Below, one piece after another: positions 25,401 to 34,112 of a stretch of 64,000 bases of DNA. The notes under the pieces were generated by a model that saw only the letters and a list, made by a program, of their open reading frames with translations, had not been told where the DNA came from and searched no databases. The stretch lies in assembly GCF_039540575.1 (NCBI RefSeq), contig NZ_BAABFC010000017.1:70512-134511 (forward strand), in the 5' to 3' direction. Position numbers and translations under genes: made by a program. This stretch comes from Pseudaeromonas paramecii (lineage in GTDB: Bacteria; Pseudomonadota; Gammaproteobacteria; Enterobacterales; Aeromonadaceae). How positions within the stretch are numbered: the first letter of the stretch is position 1; every line of letters starts with the position of its first letter.

Positions 25401-25718
25401 GACTCGCTGTCCCTTTCATCTCGTCGGTTGATGTTTGTTAGATTAATCATAAAAACACCAAGAGGAAGTGACTTTTTGTTATATCAATATGTAATTGCAG
25501 ACTATACCAGCCTGAATTCCGCCCCCTTGCGAAAAAGTCTCAATTGACTCAGCATGTCCATCTTGGTGACTTGTGGCCAACGGCCTCCTTTCCATTCAAT
25601 GGCTCAGGGGCGGATTTGCTAACACAGATGTTGTCAGCATGGTGAAACGGCGCTGCTACAGGCAAAATAGCGCCAATCTATCCCTGTGATGGGGATTGGC
25701 GTAGATGGAGAACTTAAG
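25401..25718. other. Divergent intergenic region cysK / ldtD-like gene
   Basis: About 318 bases. The cysK side (25440-25510) is AT-rich and probably carries its CysB-dependent promoter, but no clear hexamer pair or CysB site was identified. The right half carries GGAGAAC before the ldtD-like ATG and nothing else I recognise. Confidence 0.5.
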
Positions 25719-27245
25719 ATGCGTGTTTGGATGCAGTCGCTGACGTGTTTTGTGCTGCCTGTGATGATGCTGTGCTCGGGTAGCGCGGTGGCTAGCCAGG
25801 CGGCGGTGAGCGAGACCCGCCCGCAGCCGGCACTGGCCATGCCGCTGCCGTCGATCGCGGAGCGGGAGGAGCTGGCACAGCAACTGCTGGAGCTGGCGTT
25901 GGCCGATGTGCATCCCAAGTTCAATCAGCTGTGGTTGCAACTGGTTTCGGGGCAGCATGGTCAGGATGCCCAATGGTATGCCGATCTGTACGGCGTCATG
26001 GCCCAGTTTCGCCGCCAGTGGCACGGGATCGATTGGCAGCGGCGGGAGCGTCTCGAGCTGACCGGGCTGGATTTAACCGTCAACCCCGACGATCTGGCGC
26101 GATACCAAAGGGCACTGCAGGCTGGGCAATTGACACCCCTGCTGGATGAGAGCCAGCCCCAGGTTGCCAATTACCAGGCCATGCGAACTAATCTGCTGCG
26201 TCTGCTGGACATGGCCAGGCAAGGGGCTTGGCCGGTCACCGCAGGTAAAACCTTGCATCCTGATGAAGCGGACACCCTGGTACCGCAGCTCAAGTATCTA
26301 CTGGCGCGTACCGGTGATTTGCCCTCAGCCGATCAAGATATTCTCTACGATGCCGCGACGGTGGAGGCGGTGAAGGCATTTCAGCGTCGCCACGGTCTGG
26401 CGGTGGATGGCGTGGTGGGGAATCACACCTGGTTCTGGCTCAACGTCAAGCCCCAGGAGCGTGCCGTGATCCTGGCGCGAACCCTGCTGCGGCGTGACAT
26501 GGGGCCATTGAGTTATCCTCGCTACATTCTGGTTAACCTGCCGGAATACCGGCTGCGTCTGTTGCAGGACGGGCAGCCGCTGATGACCAGTCGGGTGATT
26601 GTCGGTCAGGTCAAGCGCCAGACGCCCATCCTCTCCAGCCAGATCGCCAGTGTGGTGGTGAATCCGGCCTGGCATGTGCCGCGCAGCATTCTCAAGAAGG
26701 ACATAGTGCCCAAGTTGGCTAGGGATCCGTCCTACCTCGAGAAGGAGCAGTTTGATGTCATTGACTATGAGGGGGCTCAGGTCCCGCCTGACAGCATTCC
26801 CTGGGAGCATGCCCTGGCGGCCGGTTTTCCCTATCAGCTGCGGCAGCGGCCAGGGGACCACAACGCCTTGGGGCGCTATAAGTTCTACTTGCCCAATAAT
26901 GACGATATCTATTTGCACTCCACCTCATCGCCCCGCCTGTTCAATAAAGACAGTCGGGCCATCAGCTCTGGCTGTGTGCGGGTAGAGCAGGCGGCTGAAT
27001 TGGCTCACCTGCTGTTACAAGGTTCCGCTTGGACCGATGAGCGGTTGGGCAACCTTCTTGAAGAAACCACCACCAAGTGGCTGCCGTTGCGCAACCCTGT
27101 GCCGGTGTTTACCGTCTATTGGCGCAGTTGGTTGGATGACCAGGGACAGTTGCAGTTCCGCGATGACATCTATGGCTTTGATGCCGGATCACGGATGGGG
27201 GATAGCCAGGTGATGGCCAGCCTGTTGGCGGTGCAAAAAAGTTAA
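25719..27245 (+). CDS. ldtD: L,D-transpeptidase of the LdtD/YcbB type
   Basis: A 508-residue periplasmic murein enzyme. A signal peptide (MRVWMQSLTCFVLPVMMLCSGSAVASQA) is followed by a helical scaffold. A peptidoglycan-binding domain (about 200-245, DAATVEAVKAFQRRHGLAVDGVVG) precedes the YkuD catalytic domain (from about 265). Catalytic C419 lies in AISSGCVRVEQA, and HSTSSPRLF supplies the conserved histidine region. LdtD makes 3-3 (mDAP-mDAP) crosslinks. E. coli LdtD is 615 residues, so this form is shorter in its N-terminal part. The ATG at 25719 follows GGAGAAC; an upstream in-frame ATG adds 11 residues with no ribosome site. A MepK-type gene follows, as ycbK follows ycbB in E. coli. Confidence 0.9.
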   Translation: MRVWMQSLTCFVLPVMMLCSGSAVASQAAVSETRPQPALAMPLPSIAEREELAQQLLELALADVHPKFNQLWLQLVSGQHGQDAQWYADLYGVMAQFRRQWHGIDWQRRERLELTGLDLTVNPDDLARYQRALQAGQLTPLLDESQPQVANYQAMRTNLLRLLDMARQGAWPVTAGKTLHPDEADTLVPQLKYLLARTGDLPSADQDILYDAATVEAVKAFQRRHGLAVDGVVGNHTWFWLNVKPQERAVILARTLLRRDMGPLSYPRYILVNLPEYRLRLLQDGQPLMTSRVIVGQVKRQTPILSSQIASVVVNPAWHVPRSILKKDIVPKLARDPSYLEKEQFDVIDYEGAQVPPDSIPWEHALAAGFPYQLRQRPGDHNALGRYKFYLPNNDDIYLHSTSSPRLFNKDSRAISSGCVRVEQAAELAHLLLQGSAWTDERLGNLLEETTTKWLPLRNPVPVFTVYWRSWLDDQGQLQFRDDIYGFDAGSRMGDSQVMASLLAVQKS

Positions 27246-27443
27246 CTGTCTCGATTGGCTATCTCAACCTGTGAGTCAGTGCAAAGAAATAACAATTTAT
27301 GCTGATTATCGGGGCCAATTGAGATTTGTCTGCTACTAAGGGTTTGACATCCCCCCCTGAACCTGTGACTTTCCCCAAGTTGCCTGCCTGTTGTGTGACG
27401 GGCGGCTGTGGGCAAATGACGTTCTGGTATGGGGTGAAAGCAG

Positions 27444-27989
27444 ATGGAACAGTGTGATATCAGTAGGCGACGTTTGCTACTGGGCGCCGGTTGCCTGTTG
27501 GCGAGCAGCCTGTTGCCGGTGAGTGCCTTGGCCAGCCAGACCGCACCTGTGCGTAAGTTGCGCCTGTACAATCCGCATACCGGCGAGCGTGTCAGTGCGG
27601 CCTATTGGGAAAACGGTCATTACGATCACGGTACCCTCAAAGAGTTCAGTCATCTGATGCGCGATTATCGTGCCAATCAGCTGCACAACATAGACCCCAA
27701 GCTGTTTGACCAGCTGTTCGAGCTGCAGCGCAAGCTGGGCTCCTCAAAAGACATTCATGTGATCTGCGGGTATCGCTCGCCGCATACCAATGCGGTATTG
27801 CGTAGCAAGAGCAAGGGCGTCGCCAAGAAGAGCCTGCATATGACGGGGCAGGCCATCGATCTGGCCATTCCGGGCGTCAACTTGGCGCGTGTTCGCCAAG
27901 CGGCCTTGTCCCTCAAAGCGGGGGGCGTGGGTTACTATCCTCGTTCCGGGTTTGTGCATGTGGACACAGGTCAGATACGTCATTGGTAA
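27444..27989 (+). CDS. mepK: MepK-type murein L,D-endopeptidase (YcbK/DUF882)
   Basis: A 181-residue exported peptidase. The N-terminus ISRRRLLLGAGCLLASSLLP is a Tat signal with the twin arginines. The M15/LAS-type zinc site is formed by SLHMTGQAIDLAI (H-x6-D) and FVHVDTG (H-x-D). GYRSPHTN and GGVGYYPRS also match E. coli MepK (YcbK, 182 aa), which splits the 3-3 crosslinks that LdtD makes. It follows the ldtD-like gene after 198 bases, so maker and cleaver of the same bond are neighbours. Confidence 0.92.
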   Translation: MEQCDISRRRLLLGAGCLLASSLLPVSALASQTAPVRKLRLYNPHTGERVSAAYWENGHYDHGTLKEFSHLMRDYRANQLHNIDPKLFDQLFELQRKLGSSKDIHVICGYRSPHTNAVLRSKSKGVAKKSLHMTGQAIDLAIPGVNLARVRQAALSLKAGGVGYYPRSGFVHVDTGQIRHW

Positions 27990-28000
27990 CCAATTGGATA

Positions 28001-28035
28001 GAACACAAAAGGCGCCGTCGGCGCCTTTTGTGTTC
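28001..28035. terminator. Long bidirectional terminator mepK/cysZ
   Basis: A perfect 16-bp inverted repeat (28001-28016 and 28020-28035), GAACACAAAAGGCGCC and its inverse around a 3-base loop. T-rich ends lie on both sides, between convergent mepK and cysZ. Confidence 0.85.
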
Positions 28036-28046
28036 TTCGGGTGGGA

Positions 28047-28802
28047 TTAACGGCCAGACAGCATGCCGTCTCTGTGCTGCTCTACCCACATGAGGGTTGC
28101 TCCGCAGACGGCGATGGGCATCACCACCAGATTGAGCAGGGGAACCGTGGTGACCAGAGTCACAACGGCGCCAAAGCCCAATGTGCTGATACGACGCTGC
28201 CCCAGCGCTTGGCGCATCGTGTTGAAGGGGATCTTGTGGTTATCGAAGGGGTAATCACAGTACTGGATACTCATCATCCAGGCGCCAAACACAAACCAGA
28301 GAACAGGGGCCAGAGTCTGCCCGACCACGGGAATGAAAAACAGCACCAGACAGCCCAACGCTTTGGGCAGGAAGTACTTAAATTTCAGCCACTCCCGTTT
28401 GAAGATCCGCGGCAGATCCTTGATGAGTGCCGTCACGCTGGTGTCCGGCAGGGCTTGCCCGGTGAGGTGCTGCTCTACTCGCTCCGCCAGCAGGCCATTG
28501 AAGGGGGCGGCAATCCAGTTGGCTAGGGTGCCGAACAAGATGGCGACGCACAGCAAGAGGACCAGGATGGCCAGCGGCCAGAGCAACCAGCTAAGCCAGC
28601 TTAGCCAGTGGGGCAGGCCGTTTTCCAGCCAGTGATTGAGATTGCCTATCTGATAAACGGCGGCCCACAGTGCCAGGGAGAAGAGGACGATATTGGCGAG
28701 CAAGGGCAGCAAGACGAACTGCCGCAGGCCAGGCTGGACGATCAATTTGGCGCCGGTGAGAAAATAGCCTAGACCGCTTCGGCGGGACAGATTTTGGATC
28801 AT
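28047..28802 (-). CDS. cysZ: CysZ, sulfate transporter
   Basis: A 251-residue inner-membrane protein (E. coli 253) of the CysZ/EI24 family, with four to six hydrophobic segments. Examples are LLPLLANIVLFSLALWAAVYQI, LLWPLAILVLLLCVAILFGTL and VLFFIPVVGQTLAPVLWFVFGAW. The conserved LSRRSGLGYFLTGAKLI start and NTMRQALGQRR segment are visible. It imports sulfate for cysteine synthesis. The ATG at 28802 was chosen because GGAAATCAAG precedes it and the family starts there. Divergent from zipA, as in E. coli. Confidence 0.95.
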   Translation of the reverse strand: MIQNLSRRSGLGYFLTGAKLIVQPGLRQFVLLPLLANIVLFSLALWAAVYQIGNLNHWLENGLPHWLSWLSWLLWPLAILVLLLCVAILFGTLANWIAAPFNGLLAERVEQHLTGQALPDTSVTALIKDLPRIFKREWLKFKYFLPKALGCLVLFFIPVVGQTLAPVLWFVFGAWMMSIQYCDYPFDNHKIPFNTMRQALGQRRISTLGFGAVVTLVTTVPLLNLVVMPIAVCGATLMWVEQHRDGMLSGR

Positions 28803-29029
28803 CTTGATTTCCAATAGATTGGTTGTCAGCCAGATATTACAAACAGCCGTAGGTTTTGGTAAAGTCAGCACTGTTTTGCAACATCCTATTCCCGACTGGG
28901 GCAAGGGTCGACGAGCTGGTTCTGGCCGTACCAGACAGTCAGGGCCTGACGTAGTAAGATGTAGCAACTGACTCCCGTTTCGAGCTGTGCTCAAACGTGG
29001 ACACACTTGGATTGGAATGAGACTCTGCA

Positions 29030-29857
29030 ATGCAGGATTTGCGAATCGTATTAGTCATCATCGGCGCCTTGGCCATTGCCGCCTTGGTGATCCATGGACT
29101 CTGGACCAGCCGCAAGAATCGTCGCTCGCCCATCAAGGAGAAACCCTTGGGCAAGATGATGCAGGAGCCCAAGCTGGCTCAGGGCACCAAGGACGTGGAT
29201 GGTTTTGACCAGGACGGCATCGGCAAGGTTCGCATCATCTCCCGTCGCGGCGAGCCCGTCGGGGCGGCTGATCCCCTGGTGGATGAGGCGCTGCCCGGCC
29301 TGAGTGCCGATGAGCGCATCGAGCCCATGGTGGCGGCTGAGCCTGTAGTGGCCGCCATGCCTGAGACACCGCCATCGGTGCAGACTCCGTCTCCCAGTCA
29401 CCCGAGCCACCACACCGAGTGGCGGCAACCGACCTATGCCCAGTGGCAGGACGTTTACGTCATCAACGTCATGGCTCGCGGTGAACAGCAGATCCCCGGT
29501 GTGAAACTGGCCGAGGTGCTCAAGCTGTTGGGCTTCTGCTACGGCGAGATGTCCATCTACCATCGTCATCTGGAGATGAACGGTCAGGGCGAGGTCCTCT
29601 TTAGCCTGATCAACATGGTCAAGCCAGGCACCTTCAATCCTGACAGCATGGCGAGCTTCCAGACCCCCGGCATTTCCTTGTTTATGCAATTGCCGGCCAA
29701 GGGGCGTGGTTTGGCGCATTTCGAGCTGATGCTGCGGGCGGCGGACAAGCTGGCCAGTGAGCTGGATGGCATTCTCTGTGATCAGGGCCGTCAGCCGCTG
29801 ACTGAAGACAGTCTGAACCGTTATCGCGATCAGCTGCGCAGTTACGACAGCCATTGA
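29030..29857 (+). CDS. zipA: ZipA, cell-division FtsZ anchor
   Basis: 275 residues. One N-terminal membrane helix (RIVLVIIGALAIAALVIHGLW, 5-25), a short basic then acidic/Pro-rich linker to about 135, and the C-terminal FtsZ-binding domain. The domain includes VYVINVMARGEQQIPGVKLAEVL, GEMSIYHRH, VLFSLINMVKPGTFNPD and TPGISLFMQLP. It tethers FtsZ to the inner membrane. The linker is shorter than in E. coli ZipA (328 aa). It stands between cysZ and ligA as in E. coli. Confidence 0.97.
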   Translation: MQDLRIVLVIIGALAIAALVIHGLWTSRKNRRSPIKEKPLGKMMQEPKLAQGTKDVDGFDQDGIGKVRIISRRGEPVGAADPLVDEALPGLSADERIEPMVAAEPVVAAMPETPPSVQTPSPSHPSHHTEWRQPTYAQWQDVYVINVMARGEQQIPGVKLAEVLKLLGFCYGEMSIYHRHLEMNGQGEVLFSLINMVKPGTFNPDSMASFQTPGISLFMQLPAKGRGLAHFELMLRAADKLASELDGILCDQGRQPLTEDSLNRYRDQLRSYDSH

Positions 29858-29880
29858 GCCGTGGCCACAAGACAACCTAG

Positions 29881-29904
29881 GTGCGGCTTGAGGCCGCACT
29901 TTTT
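29881..29904 (+). terminator. Terminator-like hairpin between zipA and ligA
   Basis: GTGCGGC/GCCGCAC stem with a five-base loop and TTTTT. It ends only 15 bases before the ligA start codon, leaving no room for a promoter downstream of it. Confidence 0.75.
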
Positions 29905-29919
29905 ATTGGTAGCACTCAG

Positions 29920-31968
29920 ATGAACGAGATCCAAGCACGCATTACGGCCCTGCGGGGGCAACTTAGTCGCTGCGAATACGAGTATTACGTGCTGGATGCG
30001 CCCTCCTTGCCGGATGCCGAGTACGATCGCCTGTTTCGTGAGCTGGCCATGCTGGAGGCCGCGCATCCGGAATACCTGGATGCCAGCTCCCCCACACAAC
30101 GGGTGGGGGGCAAGCCTGCCGAGGGTTTTAGCCAGGTCAGTCATGCCATTCCCATGCTGTCACTGGATAACATCTTCGATGATGAGGGGCTGGTGGCCTT
30201 CTGTCGGCGGATTGGCGAGCGGCTGGGCAGCCAGGCGCCGTTGACCTTCTGTGCCGAGCCCAAGCTAGATGGACTGGCGGTCAGCCTGCTGTACGAGGAA
30301 GGGCGCCTGACACGGGGAGCCACCCGGGGTGACGGCAGCACAGGGGAAGACATCACCCTCAACGTGCGTACCGTGCGGGCGATCCCCTTGCAGCTGCAGG
30401 GGGAGGGGTGGCCACGACGGCTGGAGGTGCGGGGCGAAGTCTTCATGCCCAAGGCGGGGTTTGCGGCCTGGAATGCCCAGGCCTTGGCCCAGGGGGGCAA
30501 GGTCTTTGCCAATCCGCGTAACGCGGCGGCAGGGAGCCTGCGCCAGCTGGATCCGGCCATCACCGCCAGCCGGCCGTTGGCCTTTTACGCCTACGGTATC
30601 GGTCTGTGTGAGCCGGATGAGCTGGGGGGCTCCCATTATCAGCGCCTGCAGCGACTCAAGTCCTGGGGCCTGCCGGTGTGCGATCGGGTGCGGCCTGTGC
30701 TGGATGCGGCCGGTTGCCAAGCCTATCACGATGAGATACTGGCTGGCCGTGATGGCTTGCCGTTCGAAATTGATGGCGTGGTGTTCAAGGTGGACGATCT
30801 GAGCCAGCAGGCCCAGCTGGGTTTCGTGGCGCGGGCGCCGCGCTGGGCGGTAGCCCACAAGTTCCCAGCCCAGGAGGAGATCACCCAAGTCAAGGACGTG
30901 GAGTTTCAGGTCGGTCGTACCGGCGCCATTACGCCCGTGGCCCGACTCGATCCCGTCTTCGTGGGGGGGGTGACCGTCTCCAATGCCACCTTGCACAATG
31001 CCGACGAGATAGCCCGGTTAGGCTTGCTGATCGGTGACAGTGTCATCATCCGCCGTGCCGGGGATGTCATACCCCAGATCGTCGCCGTGGTGTTAGAGCA
31101 GCGGGATATTGAACAATGTCGGGAGATTCTGTTCCCTGAGGTCTGCCCTGTGTGTGGCTCTGAGGTCGAGCGGCTGCCTGGCGAGGCGGTGACCCGTTGC
31201 AGTGGCGGTCTCTACTGCGCCGCCCAGCGCAAGGAGGCCCTGCAGCATTTCGTGGCGCGTCGCGCCATGGACATTGAAGGGCTGGGGGAGAAGCTCATCG
31301 ACCAGCTGGTTGACCAGGCATTGGTGCACAATCCGGCAGATCTGTTCCGCCTGACGCTTGATGCCTTGCTGGGCCTGGAGCGGATGGGGGAGAAATCGGC
31401 CAACAAGTTATTGGCGGCCATCGACCAGGCCCGCCTCACCAGCCTGCCCCGTTTTCTGTTTGCATTGGGGATTCGGGAGGTCGGGGAGGCCACCGCACTG
31501 GGGCTGGCCCAACATTTTCGCTCGCTTGAGGCCATTACCGAGGCATCAGTGGAGCAGCTGCTGCAAGTGCCGGATGTGGGGGAGGTGGTGGCCAAGCATG
31601 TCTACTACTTCTTCCGGCAACCCCACAATCAGGAGGTGCTGTCGGCCCTGTGTCTGCCCAAAGAGCAAGGCGGCGCGGGGATCCACTGGCCGGCCATGCC
31701 GGAGCGGGCGGCCTCAGCCCAACCGCTGGCGGGCAAGACGGTCGTACTGACAGGCACCTTAACTCAGATGAGTCGGGATGAGGCCAAGCAGGCGTTGCAG
31801 GCCCTGGGGGCCAAGGTGGCGGGCTCGGTATCGGCCAAGACCAGTGCCGTGGTGGCAGGGGAGGCCGCCGGCTCCAAGCTGGCCAAGGCCCAGGAACTGG
31901 GCATTCCCGTGTTTGATGAGGCAACCTTGATTGCCTGGCTGGCGGATCCGGCCAGTGTGGCGTTGTGA
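29920..31968 (+). CDS. ligA: LigA, NAD+-dependent DNA ligase
   Basis: 682 residues (E. coli 671). The N-terminal Ia region is followed by the adenylation domain with the AMP-accepting K115 in EPKLDGLAVSLLYE. Then come the OB fold (GRTGAITPVARL), the zinc finger (CPVCGSEVERLPGEAVTRC to C), four helix-hairpin-helix motifs, and a C-terminal BRCT domain (GKTVVLTGTLTQMSRDEA). It seals nicks in replication and repair. The ATG at 29920 aligns with the family; a GTG at 29881 would lie inside the hairpin. A bidirectional terminator follows. Confidence 0.98.
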   Translation: MNEIQARITALRGQLSRCEYEYYVLDAPSLPDAEYDRLFRELAMLEAAHPEYLDASSPTQRVGGKPAEGFSQVSHAIPMLSLDNIFDDEGLVAFCRRIGERLGSQAPLTFCAEPKLDGLAVSLLYEEGRLTRGATRGDGSTGEDITLNVRTVRAIPLQLQGEGWPRRLEVRGEVFMPKAGFAAWNAQALAQGGKVFANPRNAAAGSLRQLDPAITASRPLAFYAYGIGLCEPDELGGSHYQRLQRLKSWGLPVCDRVRPVLDAAGCQAYHDEILAGRDGLPFEIDGVVFKVDDLSQQAQLGFVARAPRWAVAHKFPAQEEITQVKDVEFQVGRTGAITPVARLDPVFVGGVTVSNATLHNADEIARLGLLIGDSVIIRRAGDVIPQIVAVVLEQRDIEQCREILFPEVCPVCGSEVERLPGEAVTRCSGGLYCAAQRKEALQHFVARRAMDIEGLGEKLIDQLVDQALVHNPADLFRLTLDALLGLERMGEKSANKLLAAIDQARLTSLPRFLFALGIREVGEATALGLAQHFRSLEAITEASVEQLLQVPDVGEVVAKHVYYFFRQPHNQEVLSALCLPKEQGGAGIHWPAMPERAASAQPLAGKTVVLTGTLTQMSRDEAKQALQALGAKVAGSVSAKTSAVVAGEAAGSKLAKAQELGIPVFDEATLIAWLADPASVAL

Positions 31969-31980
31969 GGCGACCAAAAT

Positions 31981-32007
31981 AAAAAAGCGCCGTTGGGCGC
32001 TTTTTTT
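31981..32007. terminator. Bidirectional terminator ligA/grcA
   Basis: AAAAAAGCGCC-gttg-GGCGCTTTTTT, with A and T runs on either side, between convergent ligA and grcA. Confidence 0.93.
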
Positions 32008-32047
32008 ATCGCGGGCGATGGGAGAGCCCCGGCAGAACAGCTGTGGC

Positions 32048-32425
32048 TTACAGGCTCTGGGTAAAGGTACGGGTGATGACGTCCCGTTGCTGTTCCGGGG
32101 TCAGGGCGTTAAAGCGCACGGCATAGCCGGACACGCGAATGGTCAGCTGCGGATACTTTTCCGGATTGGCCACGGCATCTTCCAGGGTTTCACGACGCAG
32201 TACATTCACGTTGAGGTGCTGACCACCTTCGAGCTTGGGCTCGAGCTTCACCGGAATTTCGCGGTATTCAATCTGTCCCAGGGTATTGATGGCCACCACC
32301 TGATCTTCGGTGTAGTCGCCCTTGGCACACAGGCAACGCGCCTCTTGATTGGCATCGTCCAGCAACCAGAAAGAGTTGACCAGTGCATCGTTGGCCGCTT
32401 GAGTGATTTGGATACCCTTAACCAT
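32048..32425 (-). CDS. grcA: GrcA, autonomous glycyl radical cofactor
   Basis: 125 residues (E. coli YfiD 127). It is homologous to the C-terminal end of pyruvate formate-lyase. The radical glycine is G100 in RVSGYAVRF, followed by LTPEQQRDVITRTFTQSL. It replaces the oxygen-damaged C-terminus of pyruvate formate-lyase, restoring activity after oxygen exposure. The ATG at 32425 with AGGAGCAC upstream is the start; upstream codons in frame are non-coding. FNR-like boxes at 32617-32659 suggest strong anaerobic induction, as known for yfiD. It is divergent from ung, also as in E. coli. Confidence 0.96.
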   Translation of the reverse strand: MVKGIQITQAANDALVNSFWLLDDANQEARCLCAKGDYTEDQVVAINTLGQIEYREIPVKLEPKLEGGQHLNVNVLRRETLEDAVANPEKYPQLTIRVSGYAVRFNALTPEQQRDVITRTFTQSL

Positions 32426-32616
32426 GATAGTGCTCCTATGGATTTGAATGGTGGCGCATCCGGTTTCAGCTATCGACAGCTGGGTCCATACGCCAGGACA
32501 AAGATGGCGGCACCTGGGCGCCGTCAATCATGTATCTATGATGCTACATTAGTAAATTTACGAACATGCCGCAAGAGTCAATGGCCACATAAGTCCCATG
32601 GAATAGGTCGAATTTA

Positions 32617-32630
32617 TTGATCTAAGTCAA
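32617..32630 (-). promoter_or_regulatory. FNR box, grcA-proximal
   Basis: On the minus strand TTGAC-TTAG-ATCAA, one mismatch from the FNR consensus TTGATnnnnATCAA. It lies about 190 bases upstream of the grcA ATG. Confidence 0.65.
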
Positions 32631-32645
32631 TAAATATCCAGTTTC

Positions 32646-32659
32646 ATGATTCTAATCAA
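32646..32659 (-). promoter_or_regulatory. FNR box, grcA-distal
   Basis: On the minus strand TTGAT-TAGA-ATCAT, one mismatch from consensus. Its centre is 29 bases from the proximal box. A tandem arrangement is known at E. coli yfiD with wider spacing. The rest of 32426-32790 is AT-rich and holds no gene. Confidence 0.55.
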
Positions 32660-32790
32660 CTCGCGACATCCATCAGAAATCACCAATCTAGTAATTTTAC
32701 TACAAATCACGGTTGTGACCTGGGTCCTTGCCTGGGGCTGTCGGTCTGTCTATTCTGTGTGCCATTGTTTTTCTTAGTGAATCCTCTGTT

Positions 32791-33480
32791 ATGACCGTAT
32801 GGCGTGATGTGATCGGTGTAGAAAAGGCTCAGCCCTATTTTCAGGAGACCCTGGAGTTTGTGCGGCGGGAGCGGGAGCTGGGCAAGGTGATCTACCCGCC
32901 GGCGGCGGACGTGTTCAATGCCTTCAAGTTTACCGAGTTCGATCAGGTCAAGGTGGTGATCCTGGGGCAGGATCCCTACCATGGCCCCAATCAGGCGCAC
33001 GGCCTCTGTTTTTCTGTGCTGCCGGGGGTACCCGCGCCACCCTCCTTGGTGAACATTTATAAGGAGCTGGCACGGGATCTGCCCGATTTTCAGATCCCTA
33101 ACCACGGTTACCTGGCCAGTTGGGCGCAGCAAGGGGTGCTCTTGCTCAATACTGTGCTGACGGTGGAGGCGGGTAAGGCCCACTCTCATGCCGCCTTGGG
33201 CTGGGAGACCTTCACCGATCGCGTGATTGCCGCGTTGGATGCCCAGCGTAGCGGCATCGTCTTTCTGCTGTGGGGGGCCCACGCCCAGAAGAAGGGGCGC
33301 ATCATCGACCGGCAGCGCCATCATGTGCTGACGGCACCCCATCCCAGCCCCTTGTCAGCCCACCGCGGCTTCATCGGTTGTGGCCACTTCACCCAGGCCA
33401 ACGCCCTGTTGAGTGCCCAGGGTTTGAGCCCCATCGATTGGCATCTGCCACGGCAGGTGACGGCCCTGTCGGGTTCGTGA
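32791..33480 (+). CDS. ung: Uracil-DNA glycosylase
   Basis: A 229-residue family-1 uracil-DNA glycosylase (E. coli 229). The water-activating D61 lies in GQDPYHGPNQAHGL. The uracil-binding strand is FLLWGAHAQKKG, and the C-terminal HPSPLSAHRGFIGCGHF has the catalytic histidine. It removes uracil from DNA for base-excision repair. The ATG at 32791 matches the family start; an upstream in-frame ATG adds a hydrophobic stretch that is not conserved. Confidence 0.97.
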   Translation: MTVWRDVIGVEKAQPYFQETLEFVRRERELGKVIYPPAADVFNAFKFTEFDQVKVVILGQDPYHGPNQAHGLCFSVLPGVPAPPSLVNIYKELARDLPDFQIPNHGYLASWAQQGVLLLNTVLTVEAGKAHSHAALGWETFTDRVIAALDAQRSGIVFLLWGAHAQKKGRIIDRQRHHVLTAPHPSPLSAHRGFIGCGHFTQANALLSAQGLSPIDWHLPRQVTALSGS

Positions 33481-33572
33481 CCCAGGTTGCGCTTTTTGGC
33501 GAGGGCGGCACGCCTCCCAGTCAAGGGCGCTATACTGGCGGGGTGATCACAGAGCCAACGTGAGGAGCCCCC

Positions 33573-34055
33573 ATGCTGGATGGTTTGCACCAAGAACATA
33601 TCAATATGGCACGCCTGCTGCGTGATGTGCTGAGCTACCTGAGCGAGGTGTCGGACAGGCAGCACCATCCCAAGGAAGACGTCATCTACGACTACTACCT
33701 CAAGTATCGCTGTCAGGATCCTGACATGCCCACCCAACTGCTGGAGGAGCACCAGAAGCTGATCACCGCCGGTGCCGAGTTGCGGGAGCTGGTGGAGATG
33801 ATTCTGATGGATGCGGTGATACCGCAGGATCAGATGGCGGCCAAGCTGGAGCAGTTTATCGTGCTGCAACAGCGACACCTGGATTATGAGGAAAAAGAGG
33901 TCTTTCCTTTGCTGCGTCAATCCCTCACCGAGGATGATTGGCGGCACATAGAGCAGAGCTGGCACAACTCCGGCGCCGAAGATCCCCTGTTTGGGCATCA
34001 GGTCGCCGAGCGCTACCGGGATCTGTTCGAACGGCTGCAGCACAACCACGACTGA
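33573..34055 (+). CDS. Hemerythrin-like domain protein
   Basis: A 160-residue four-helix-bundle protein. Potential di-iron ligands are H6 and H9 (HQEHINM), HHPKED near 32-37, EEHQ near 69 and HLDYEEKEVFP near 108-118, the order typical of hemerythrin HHE domains. Bacterial members bind oxygen or NO or sense redox/iron state; no partner domain is attached here. The ATG follows GAGGAGCC. It stands alone downstream of ung and ends at a bidirectional terminator. Confidence 0.85.
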   Translation: MLDGLHQEHINMARLLRDVLSYLSEVSDRQHHPKEDVIYDYYLKYRCQDPDMPTQLLEEHQKLITAGAELRELVEMILMDAVIPQDQMAAKLEQFIVLQQRHLDYEEKEVFPLLRQSLTEDDWRHIEQSWHNSGAEDPLFGHQVAERYRDLFERLQHNHD

Positions 34056-34080
34056 ACGGCTGCTTCGCCAGAAGGCAATA

Positions 34081-34109
34081 AAAAAGCGGCGCCATGGGCG
34101 CCGCTTTTT
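34081..34109. terminator. Bidirectional terminator after the hemerythrin gene
   Basis: AAAAAGCGGCGCC-atg-GGCGCCGCTTTTT. It serves the hemerythrin gene and the convergent small DUF3545-type gene. Confidence 0.93.
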
Positions 34110-34112
34110 ATC

